A stretch of DNA of 8,440 bases from Alphaproteobacteria bacterium (GTDB lineage: Bacteria; Pseudomonadota; Alphaproteobacteria; Rickettsiales; UBA8987). The notes under the pieces were generated by a model. That model was not told the DNA's origin. It saw nothing but the letters and a program-made list of their open reading frames with translations, and ran no database searches. Below, piece by piece: positions 1 through 7,117 of the stretch; position 1 is the stretch's first letter; each line of letters starts with the position of its first letter. The stretch is from assembly GCA_023269645.1 (NCBI GenBank), contig JAHFPR010000083.1, positions 1 to 8,440 of the forward strand. Reading direction: 5' to 3'. The position numbers and the translations under genes were made by a program.

Positions 1-1624
1 CCATGCCCTTGAAGAATCCGCCGCCACCCTTGCCGCCGCCGCTGCCGCTGCCAAAACCACTACTGCTACCCGCCGCAATGGATGCCAGGGGGCCTCCCGT
101 CTGCTGATTACGCGTCTTCAGACCCAGGAATTCTCTATTGAAGGTATCCGAGACGCCAAGCAGGGAAGCGCGCCGGGCTTTCGTGCCCATCGCAAACATA
201 CCACCCACCACATTATCCCTGAAATTGAAACCGCCACCACGGAGGAAGCTGGATATTGAACCCTGCAAGCCGCCGTGGTAAATCCCTTTATCGTCCCTTC
301 CGCCTTTTATGAAGCCCCCGGCCATGCCGATACCCTGGTTCATCGGCGTTGACGCAAGTGCCTTTACCGTCTGATACCCGTAAGCATATGTATTGGCGAT
401 GGAGGCAATACCGCCGGAAACGGAAGTCGCCATGCCGATGCTCCATTGGGTCATGCTGCGCATGATATAGCCGAGCAGCGTGACGGCGACAATCATCCAG
501 ATGTTAAGTGTCAACAGGTTGGGGAAGACCCCGGTCGGGGTGGGGTGGCGTATTGTACCGTCGCCGAACACCCACCACCAGAGATACCCGCTCGGAAGGA
601 ACGAGGCCAGCGCGAGCTTGATATATTCCCGGTAACAGATGATGGAGGTTGCATCCTCCGGAATGCCCGCGATGAAATCAAGCACTATGCCGTTCAGCAG
701 CCCCAGCCAGATGAAAATGAATACCGGCTGCAGGGAATAACTCAGCACCTGTTCCGCCCAGGCCATGAACAGGTTGCGCGTGTGCTGAAACAACATGAAG
801 ATGAAGAAAATAGGTGCTACCGAATAAAGCAGCGCGCGGGCGATCATGGATACCAGCAGGGTCTGTATCGCTTCCACCACCCCCCAGAAATAGGAGATCA
901 GCATGGCAAACAGCATGAAGGAATAGAACCAGCCTATCAGCCCATCCCCCAGCATTGCGAAAATCAGTTTCCAGAAATTCCAGCTTATCAGCAACCCCAG
1001 CACATTATCCACTTTGCTGATGGTGGTGTGGGTAGGGTCAGGATCGTCGGAATCCACAGAAAGCGTTACATGGCTTACCGTTTCGGAAAGCAGCCGGATC
1101 GCACCCTTGGGATCCACCTCGTAGGAATTCACCCCTTCCGTGACCACCCCCTCCAGCGGACGGAATACAATGGCTTCAAAGGGTTCCCAGCTCGTAGCGA
1201 AGGCATAGACAATGGAAACAATGATAAAGAACATCAGCGTTTCGTACAGGCTGACTTTTATCATTGCCAGAAGTACCGCGATGGAGAGCATCGCAATCCC
1301 TATCGTCACCGCCGCCGTCACTACTTTCCGGAACCCCGGATCCTGGGCAATGCCTTCGTAAAGATACTGGGTGCTGTACCAGGTGGCATATGTGGTATAG
1401 TCCAGCAGCCAGCTCACCGGGGTGGTGGCGACCTTGCTTAAAGTGGAGGATATTTTATAGCCGGTAGGGGTGGTATCCACCTTGAGCGCATCCCCCACCA
1501 TGATGCAATTATTCTTGGGGTGGTTGGGATCCATCCGATACATCGTGGGGCCGTTGATCAGGCATGAGGAAACCGGCAGCACCATGCACAGAACAAGGGC
1601 GATTCTGATGAGCGCGGTTTTCAT
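1..1624 (-). CDS. virB6: VirB6/TrbL-family T4SS protein with lipoprotein-type signal, paralog 4 (partial at left edge)
   Basis: Fourth VirB6-like subunit. I translated the frame from the ATG at 1624 (overlapping the paralog 3 stop) to the left edge and found 541 codons with no stop, so the gene continues outside. Seen: signal sequence ending in LPVSSC with C21, a good lipobox; a short extracytoplasmic stretch of about 80 residues; EGIAQDPGFRK at 90-100; membrane segments near 104-121, 128-143, 211-250, 255-280, 290-316 and 376-390; signature P271, W289 and P300 with QHTRNLF and LQP; then, from about residue 400, a glycine- and serine-rich tail that becomes almost pure Gly/Ser/Lys at 519-540. 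It aligns through the whole core with paralog 3 but has a smaller N-domain, without the six-cysteine pattern. Start translation is probably coupled to paralog 3, as the only Shine-Dalgarno-like run (GGGGG, 1628-1632) is very close to the ATG. Total length cannot be known here. Confidence 0.88.
   Translation of the reverse strand, partial: MKTALIRIALVLCMVLPVSSCLINGPTMYRMDPNHPKNNCIMVGDALKVDTTPTGYKISSTLSKVATTPVSWLLDYTTYATWYSTQYLYEGIAQDPGFRKVVTAAVTIGIAMLSIAVLLAMIKVSLYETLMFFIIVSIVYAFATSWEPFEAIVFRPLEGVVTEGVNSYEVDPKGAIRLLSETVSHVTLSVDSDDPDPTHTTISKVDNVLGLLISWNFWKLIFAMLGDGLIGWFYSFMLFAMLISYFWGVVEAIQTLLVSMIARALLYSVAPIFFIFMLFQHTRNLFMAWAEQVLSYSLQPVFIFIWLGLLNGIVLDFIAGIPEDATSIICYREYIKLALASFLPSGYLWWWVFGDGTIRHPTPTGVFPNLLTLNIWMIVAVTLLGYIMRSMTQWSIGMATSVSGGIASIANTYAYGYQTVKALASTPMNQGIGMAGGFIKGGRDDKGIYHGGLQGSISSFLRGGGFNFRDNVVGGMFAMGTKARRASLLGVSDTFNREFLGLKTRNQQTGGPLASIAAGSSSGFGSGSGGGKGGGGFFKGM
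5..70 (-). repeat. Low-complexity glycine/serine-coding tract in the VirB6 paralog 4 tail
   Basis: This stretch is a run of GGC, GGT, AGC and AGT codons with a few Lys and Phe codons, encoding residues 519-540 of paralog 4. It looks like a flexible linker between the membrane core and whatever lies beyond the left edge. It is irregular and not a perfect tandem repeat, so it is a compositional tract. Confidence 0.6.
1621..1624 (-). promoter_or_regulatory. ATGA stop/start overlap between VirB6 paralogs 3 and 4
   Basis: The TGA of paralog 3 (1621-1623) and the ATG of paralog 4 (1622-1624) share bases. Such overlaps usually mean translational coupling, which would keep the two most similar subunits at matched levels. 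The GGGGG run just upstream is only 3 nt from the ATG, so independent initiation looks weak. Confidence 0.75.
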
Positions 1625-3342
1625 AATCCCCCGCTGCCGAATTCTTTTTTCATGGATTCTTTCGCTTTATCCAACTGTCCGACACCGGCACGCTTCGCAC
1701 CCCTGTACGCCCCGCTGAACGGCGATCCGCGCACCAGCCCGCCTTCCCAGCCATGCGCCGTTCTGTTGCCGAAAATAGCACCACGGATAGCACCCGTCGC
1801 CGCCGCCGGAACGGCCGCTACCGTGTTCCCCAGCGTTTCATACCCGGCAATATACGTTCCGGCTGTGCTTACGAAGCCCTTGGTCATCACTGTCGCCAGG
1901 TCAACCACCCATTTCATCATGCCCCGCATGATGAAGGAGAGGATCGTCACCGTGGTGATGACATACAGGTTGAGCGGAATCCGGTTATCCACCCCGTCAT
2001 TGCCAACCGTCTGTCCGTGAATATCTGCGAATTGGAACATATGGAAGAATTTGAAAGTGTTTTTCAGCCATCCATATGCGTCATAACAAATCAGCCTTGC
2101 GCCCGTGGGGTTGCTGCCGGCGATTGATCCCATCAAGGTTGTGAGTATCCCCAGGAACAGTCCTAGAAATGCGCCAAGGAAAACAGGTTGCAGTGAGAAA
2201 CTGAGCAGAAGCTCCATCCAGTTCTTGAATAGCTGCCGGGTTTGATCCAGCAACGCCAGCATGATAAAGATCGGCGCAACGGCATACAGCATAAAGCGTC
2301 CGATAAGCGCAACCAGAAACGCCTGCATCACAGCAGCAGCCATCCAGAGATAGGTCATCACCATGTAGATCAACATGAGGCAATAGAGCCACCCTACCCA
2401 ATCCGACCAGAGCAGTGCCAGCAGCAGCTTCTGGAAATTCCAGCTGAACATCATGGCGATAATGTCGTCCATCTGCGAAAACGGGGTCTGAACACCACTC
2501 GCCGGACACTCTATATTAGGATCCCCACCGGTGTTAGGATTCGCCGACATCTTTCCGGCGCAGGTCGCCTGCTCACTTAACACTGTAATCGTACCTTTCT
2601 TGAAGCCAGGATCTCCTGCGACACCCTGATCTTCCAGCGAGTTGAAAATAATGGCAGAAAAAACATCCCAGTTCAGGGCAAATGCCAGGACAGTACAGAT
2701 TTTCAGGGTCATCATCAGCAGGTCATAAAGATTGGCGCGCCGGATTTGCAATATTATGCCAATCGAATAGAGCACTATCACCATCGTCACCAGGGCTATC
2801 GTGATTTTCCTGAAACCGGGGTTTTGCGCGATCGCCTCGAACATCCCTTGCGATGCGGGCTGGAAGAACGCCTGCACCTGCGATTTGAGCCACTGCACCG
2901 GTCCGGTGGTCAGTGTTACAGGCGTATTCAGTGCCGGAACGGTGTATTTGAAGGTGGAGAGATGCTTGCAGGCGGGGCCATAGTTGTACATCAACTGCCC
3001 GTTTTTATTCTTCCGCTGCACGGGTGGCGTGACAGAATTATCCATATCCGGCACGAACTCATCGTCGCTGTAAACAGCATCACCGTTCGCCACGGGGGCC
3101 GGTGCAACTCCTGTATAAGGCGTACCTGTTTCGTCCTGGTTGCATCCTGTTTCCGAGGTGCATTTCAGTGCCAGCGGGCAATGCTGCGGCGGTATCTGGA
3201 TAGCACGCGTGATGGGGATACACTGCCGACCTTCCGGGTCGTTCGTTTTGTAATCCTCCACATTGCGCGTACAGGAACCCGCACCCGCCGCCATCACCAG
3301 CAGCAGCAGAAACCTTATCGGCCATGTTCCAAAACCACGCAT
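1621..3342 (-). CDS. virB6: VirB6/TrbL-family T4SS protein with lipoprotein-type signal, paralog 3 (573 aa)
   Basis: Third VirB6-like channel subunit. The start is uncertain among TTG 3351, GTG 3345 and ATG 3342, all in frame just after a purine-rich AAGGAAGGG (3355-3363); ATG is preferred, and the choice changes at most three residues. Seen, numbered from the ATG: signal sequence ending in a lipobox-like AGSC with C24, so probably processed and lipidated by signal peptidase II; an extracytoplasmic domain to about residue 150 with six cysteines (24, 41, 55, 61, 67, 125); membrane segments near 177-200, 209-228, 300-332, 335-362, 380-408 and 458-476; signature P357, W375 and P386 with DQTRQLF and LQP; and a cytoplasmic-looking basic tail of about 85 residues. 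Strong block-by-block similarity to paralog 4 (EAIAQNPGFRK, SWNF.KL, IMR.M..W). The TGA stop overlaps the ATG of paralog 4 as ATGA. Function beyond VirB6 membership is inferred. Confidence 0.89.
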   Translation of the reverse strand: MRGFGTWPIRFLLLLVMAAGAGSCTRNVEDYKTNDPEGRQCIPITRAIQIPPQHCPLALKCTSETGCNQDETGTPYTGVAPAPVANGDAVYSDDEFVPDMDNSVTPPVQRKNKNGQLMYNYGPACKHLSTFKYTVPALNTPVTLTTGPVQWLKSQVQAFFQPASQGMFEAIAQNPGFRKITIALVTMVIVLYSIGIILQIRRANLYDLLMMTLKICTVLAFALNWDVFSAIIFNSLEDQGVAGDPGFKKGTITVLSEQATCAGKMSANPNTGGDPNIECPASGVQTPFSQMDDIIAMMFSWNFQKLLLALLWSDWVGWLYCLMLIYMVMTYLWMAAAVMQAFLVALIGRFMLYAVAPIFIMLALLDQTRQLFKNWMELLLSFSLQPVFLGAFLGLFLGILTTLMGSIAGSNPTGARLICYDAYGWLKNTFKFFHMFQFADIHGQTVGNDGVDNRIPLNLYVITTVTILSFIMRGMMKWVVDLATVMTKGFVSTAGTYIAGYETLGNTVAAVPAAATGAIRGAIFGNRTAHGWEGGLVRGSPFSGAYRGAKRAGVGQLDKAKESMKKEFGSGGL

Positions 3343-3354
3343 CACCTGCAAAAA

Positions 3355-3363
3355 CCCTTCCTT
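3355..3363 (-). promoter_or_regulatory. Ribosome binding site for VirB6 paralog 3
   Basis: AAGGAAGGG is the only strong purine run in the 24-bp gap between paralogs 2 and 3. Spacing is 12 nt to the ATG at 3342 and 9 nt to the GTG at 3345. The TTG at 3351 is 7 nt from the AAGGA half. The site therefore supports initiation here but does not decide between the three clustered start codons. Confidence 0.6.
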
Positions 3364-3366
3364 GCT

Positions 3367-5025
3367 TTACTGTTTCATATACTTGCCATATGCCGACGCG
3401 CCCGCAATATTACGCAAGGCATTCTGCGTCACCCGCTCAACCCCTGCCGCCGGAGCCAGGTTCGGCGGCACGATGTTTGTCTTCGCCACAATCCTCGAAG
3501 CATCCTGCAGCAGGCGTTTCATATACGACATCATAATCGCCAGGAGGATGATATTCGCGGTCAGAACCGCCAGCATCCGCATCAGCGTGCGCACGGAAAT
3601 CCTGATCGAGGGAATCATCCACTGGCCGCTGACCGCAGATGCGAAGACCTTGGATGCCATTTTTTTGCAGGCATCCTGAACGGTAAGCGCGTGCGGCGGA
3701 TCCGCCACATCGGTGTCGCTCTTGAACCAGCCCATGATTGTACCTCCAACAACCGCCGCCGCCTGCTTGACTGCATCCATCCCCTGCGCGACCGTGCAGG
3801 CTCCAAGCTGTTTTATCATCCCCCATTTACCATCGGATTCCACCATTTCCGGACGTTTGTTCAAGTCATCCTCAAAACTCAGCATATCCGCGTCTTTCTC
3901 GCTAAAATTCTGCTCCGGTGTGGAGAAGAAGCTCTTGAACATATCACGATCCGGTGCTCTCTGTATGTTTGTATAGATGGCGGGTTCGCTCGCCCCCTCA
4001 TTGCCATTGTTATAAAATTCGTTGCTGGCGGCGAAAAAGATAATCAGCATCATCATCATATACGAGGTGAGGATGGCGGGCAGCAGAAGATAGGCGAGCA
4101 CGTTATTGAACCAGACAACGGTGATACCCTTCGTCTGTTCAAAAAGATACAAGGGTATCACCACCGGCGCGATGCCGAACAGCAGTGCCAGGGATACCAG
4201 GATGGTTGTCATGTACACCATCGTCTGCACCATCGCCGAAATAAACAGGGTAATCAGCGTAATCGCCGCGATTGCTACCGCTGCGCCCACAGGTCCGGAG
4301 AAAAACAGGCCATACACGGTCATCGCAAGCGTAATTCCGCTCATCGCCATCATTTTTCCCGACTGCTTCACCCCTATCAGATACTCGAACAGGCAATCGA
4401 ACCGATGGAACATTTCCGCCAGCCCATCGGGATCAACGAAGCCGGTGTTCATATGGCACAATTCCGTTTTTGCGGCTGCCAGAGGCGCGATCTTTGCCAT
4501 CCCGTTATCGAAAATAATCACCGCCATGCCCGTAGCACCGTTCATAAACTGGTGCATATGCTCCACCAGCGCAGGCGCAGCCCCGCCGACCATCAGGTAA
4601 TACACGAAGCATATCTTGAACATCAGCTTCATGGTATCCCCCAGCGGGCGGCGGCCTCCGCCGCCAAGCGTCACCTTGATCGCCAGAAGCACAATGGCGA
4701 TGGTTGCTGCGGGTGTCACTACCGGCGAGAGTGTGTCCTCAAGCGCGCGGATCATGAACTCACTGAGTTGCGTGGTACGCTGCGAAATACACCGCGCGAT
4801 GTAATACATGATGGCGTTGGATGCCCCACCGTTATACACCCCGTTATTGCGGGTGCAGGCTTCCCCGGCGGGAATCGGATCCGCCACCTGCGCAGCGGCA
4901 TCCTGTGGCAACGCCAGTATCCCGATAGCCAGGGCAAGCATCAGGAAGAATGCCGACAGCACAGCGCAGCCCCGTCCCTTCCCCGGCGGGATGCGGCTGG
5001 CAACGGTATGATCATTACATTTCAT
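3367..5025 (-). CDS. virB6: VirB6/TrbL-family T4SS inner-membrane channel protein, paralog 2 (552 aa)
   Basis: Second VirB6-like subunit, the most divergent of the four. The frame is open up to 5082, but the ATG at 5025 is chosen: AGGTGA (5030-5035), which includes the stop codon of paralog 1, is ideally placed, the gap to paralog 1 is 4 bp, and the signal peptide then begins sensibly. Seen, numbered from this start: hydrophobic segment at about 21-39 and a probable SPI site after DAAA (residue 45); only a short extracytoplasmic N-domain; membrane segments near 102-118, 132-150, 228-266, 269-293 and 312-332; a soluble, charged region of about 335-480; and a last membrane segment near 485-499. 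The signature is P287, W305 and P316, with APVVIP and LFEQTKG; the usual TR is TK and LQP is LLP here. Ends with TAA, 24 bp before paralog 3. Methionine-rich membrane segments are notable. VirB6 membership is well supported by position and signature spacing, less by overall similarity. Confidence 0.85.
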   Translation of the reverse strand: MKCNDHTVASRIPPGKGRGCAVLSAFFLMLALAIGILALPQDAAAQVADPIPAGEACTRNNGVYNGGASNAIMYYIARCISQRTTQLSEFMIRALEDTLSPVVTPAATIAIVLLAIKVTLGGGGRRPLGDTMKLMFKICFVYYLMVGGAAPALVEHMHQFMNGATGMAVIIFDNGMAKIAPLAAAKTELCHMNTGFVDPDGLAEMFHRFDCLFEYLIGVKQSGKMMAMSGITLAMTVYGLFFSGPVGAAVAIAAITLITLFISAMVQTMVYMTTILVSLALLFGIAPVVIPLYLFEQTKGITVVWFNNVLAYLLLPAILTSYMMMMLIIFFAASNEFYNNGNEGASEPAIYTNIQRAPDRDMFKSFFSTPEQNFSEKDADMLSFEDDLNKRPEMVESDGKWGMIKQLGACTVAQGMDAVKQAAAVVGGTIMGWFKSDTDVADPPHALTVQDACKKMASKVFASAVSGQWMIPSIRISVRTLMRMLAVLTANIILLAIMMSYMKRLLQDASRIVAKTNIVPPNLAPAAGVERVTQNALRNIAGASAYGKYMKQ

Positions 5026-5029
5026 AACT

Positions 5030-5035
5030 TCACCT
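5030..5035 (-). promoter_or_regulatory. Ribosome binding site for VirB6 paralog 2 (decides start at 5025)
   Basis: AGGTGA matches the anti-Shine-Dalgarno region well and ends 4 nt before the ATG. Its last three bases are the TGA stop of paralog 1, so termination on paralog 1 and initiation on paralog 2 happen at the same place. This argues against the longer in-frame start at 5082, which would add 19 residues before the signal peptide and overlap paralog 1 by 53 bp. Confidence 0.7.
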
Positions 5036-7102
5036 GCCGTGCACCTGGTCACTGACTGCCCTGGCCGTCCAGTTGTAAACATTCAGTGCCTGCATCTTCA
5101 CGTTCGCCTCCAGTCCCGCAAGCCGCGCGCCGTCATTCATCACATTGACCAGCATGGAGAACATCAGCCAGAACAGCAGCAACGCCGCCAGCAGTGTCTG
5201 CAGGAAGCGGTACGCCTCGGAATATTCCGCCGGACCGGAAGTCGCACTGGCGCAATTGCCGCCGAAGAAGCAATACCGCCACCAGCTGATTGCACTTTTT
5301 TCATTACCGGAAGTCGCCGTTTTACTATCACCGCTCGGCGAGCGGTTCACATCCTGCGTATTTCCACTGAGATGGAATACATCCACCTTCTGCCAGGCTT
5401 CCTTGGCAGCACCGGCGGCCTTTTCATAATACCACATCAACGAGCCTTCCACAGGGAACTCAAAGAGTGCCGGAATAACCTTATCTGCCGCCACGCCATT
5501 GCCAAGATCCGTCAATGCCGCCGTGATCTTGTTCACATCAATCCCCGTATCGGCAGCCAGTTGCGCCGGATTTCCCGCATTCAACATCGCCGCAAGCTCA
5601 TCAATATCAGCACTGCTCAGCGGGAAGGTAATTTCATGGGGCGGTGCTCCGATTTCCACTGTAGGCGGAGATGACCCATAAAGCGTGGTGTCAATCACCA
5701 CCAGCATGAAGGCCAGGAACGCAAAAAGAATCATCGGCTGCAACGTGTAGGCAATCAGCATCTGCACCCACAGGGAGAAGCCCTGCCGTGTGCTTTTGAA
5801 CAGCAGCATGGGAATGATAATCGGCCCGATAATCCCCAGAAATGTCACCACGATAAGCGAGGTGAGGTACACAATAACCGCCTGGATAAAAGCGGCCATC
5901 ATCAGCAGAACAGGCCCCACGAAGGTAATGAGAAGGAAGGGGCCAAGCGGGGTGAACAGCAATCCCATCACGATAACGGTCGGCATGAGGGAGATTTTGA
6001 TTCCCGGATCGTAAGGTCCCACCGCAATATCATCGAACGGAATCTTTTTGCCGTCCTTGGTAAGCTGCCTTATGCCGGTGTAACTGGCGATGATGCAATC
6101 CACGCGTTCCCAGATGTCGTAAGGGCGATGCCGTTTATTGGCATCCGGATCGCTGGGATCCGGCGGCGGCAACGTGGTGGGGTCGCTTCCCAGGGGTGCG
6201 AACGCATATTTCTTTGAGCTTCTGCCGCAGAAAGTTCCGGAAGATTTTGTGCTCTTGGTGGCGTCGGTCACCACCTGCGCCAGTTCTCTCTGGCTGACCC
6301 TGAAGAAATTGATGTACTGATTGACCCCGACCGACGACGTAAACGCTATAACCCCGCAAATCATGATGGTTTTGGAAAATAACTTGGAAGGCCTGCGGTA
6401 ACCTGGCCGATTAAGCAGCACGTCTTTGGAATACAGGGCAATTGCGAGCGTCACCAGGATCAGGTTTATGTTGCGGAATGTTTCCGTGAGAATGCCGATC
6501 TGATCGTGGCTGATACGCTGGAGCACTTCGGTGATGCAATTCACAATCCTGCCCGTCAATCCGGAAAGGGGCACATGATCCTTTACGATTACATCCTCAG
6601 GTATGGGATCACCGATGGAGAGGTGGATTTCTTCCCCCTCCTGGGTGGTGAATGTTGCCAGGCCGGTTATCTCATCTCCGTCGTAAGCCTTGAAAATGGC
6701 CGGTGTGACCAGCGTATCCGGCCAGAATGTTACCTGATAGAACTCCACATCGCCATTGCCAGCCGTGGATTTGGTAGTACCGTTGTGGTTGGCCGGATCA
6801 TCATCGCCGAAAGAATAATACCGGCAGCTTCCCGTCCACATCCCCTTCTTTCCGTATATTTTAAGATGGCAGGGGTTCAGCGCAGTTTCAACCGTGGGGA
6901 GATCGCTGCAGCCACCCGTTCCATCCGCTGCGGGCGGGGTGGCATCCGGGTTGAGAACGAGGACAAAAACATTCACGCAGCGCGGAGTTCCAACATTATC
7001 GGGGCACTTCGCTTCAGCCTGCGGGATAAAAAGAATCGTGCTGCACACCGCCCCGATGAGCGCCATGATAACCAGCAACACTATCTTTTTTTTATCCCTC
7101 AC
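5030..7102 (-). CDS. virB6: VirB6/TrbL-family T4SS inner-membrane channel protein, paralog 1 (690 aa)
   Basis: Polytopic inner-membrane subunit of the T4SS channel. The GTG start at 7102 is chosen because the virB4 TAA lies in the same frame 15 bp upstream and AAGAG (7111-7115) sits 8 nt before the GTG. Seen: basic N-terminus and hydrophobic segment (residues 7-27) with a likely signal peptidase I site after AEA (residue 31); an extracytoplasmic domain of about 170 residues with cysteines at 33, 42, 65, 78, 93 and 189; membrane segments near 207-225, 243-260, 370-400, 403-432, 447-472 and a late one near 634-653. The VirB6 signature spans P427, W445 and P456, with TRQGF and LQP. A soluble stretch (about 475-630) separates the core from the last segment. 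At 690 aa it is more than twice the roughly 300 aa of classical Agrobacterium VirB6, as in rickettsial copies. Family assignment is strong; the roles of the added domains are unknown. Confidence 0.9.
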   Translation of the reverse strand: MRDKKKIVLLVIMALIGAVCSTILFIPQAEAKCPDNVGTPRCVNVFVLVLNPDATPPAADGTGGCSDLPTVETALNPCHLKIYGKKGMWTGSCRYYSFGDDDPANHNGTTKSTAGNGDVEFYQVTFWPDTLVTPAIFKAYDGDEITGLATFTTQEGEEIHLSIGDPIPEDVIVKDHVPLSGLTGRIVNCITEVLQRISHDQIGILTETFRNINLILVTLAIALYSKDVLLNRPGYRRPSKLFSKTIMICGVIAFTSSVGVNQYINFFRVSQRELAQVVTDATKSTKSSGTFCGRSSKKYAFAPLGSDPTTLPPPDPSDPDANKRHRPYDIWERVDCIIASYTGIRQLTKDGKKIPFDDIAVGPYDPGIKISLMPTVIVMGLLFTPLGPFLLITFVGPVLLMMAAFIQAVIVYLTSLIVVTFLGIIGPIIIPMLLFKSTRQGFSLWVQMLIAYTLQPMILFAFLAFMLVVIDTTLYGSSPPTVEIGAPPHEITFPLSSADIDELAAMLNAGNPAQLAADTGIDVNKITAALTDLGNGVAADKVIPALFEFPVEGSLMWYYEKAAGAAKEAWQKVDVFHLSGNTQDVNRSPSGDSKTATSGNEKSAISWWRYCFFGGNCASATSGPAEYSEAYRFLQTLLAALLLFWLMFSMLVNVMNDGARLAGLEANVKMQALNVYNWTARAVSDQVHGR

Positions 7103-7110
7103 CCTGCCAT

Positions 7111-7115
7111 CTCTT
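7111..7115 (-). promoter_or_regulatory. Ribosome binding site for VirB6 paralog 1 (supports GTG start)
   Basis: AAGAG lies 8 nt upstream of the GTG at 7102. No ATG exists in this frame between the virB4 stop and the signal peptide, so this site and the frame together fix the start. A nearby ATG (7108-7110) is in another frame and stops after three codons. Confidence 0.6.
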
Positions 7116-7117
7116 TT

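Noticed and set aside
446..1441. A 331-codon open frame on the plus strand
   Set aside because: It is the exact antisense frame of VirB6 paralog 4, which I translated through to the left edge and which aligns with paralog 3. The composition (His, Gln, Arg, Pro) is that of an antisense shadow.
3343..3366. The 24-bp gap between paralogs 2 and 3 as a terminator or promoter
   Set aside because: It is too short for a promoter, shows no hairpin, and is mostly taken by the ribosome binding site; the T-run is only five bases.
2746..5055. A 769-codon open frame on the plus strand, running antisense across VirB6 paralogs 2 and 3
   Set aside because: Its product is His/Arg/Gln/Cys-rich with no hydrophobic or domain pattern. 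The frame is open only because the sense genes avoid the codons that would make antisense stops. The opposite strand carries clear membrane proteins with signals and ribosome binding sites.
5026..5082. A longer start for VirB6 paralog 2 at 5082
   Set aside because: It would overlap paralog 1 by 53 bp, lacks a good ribosome binding site, and puts a polar stretch before the signal peptide. The ATG at 5025 has a well-placed AGGTGA.
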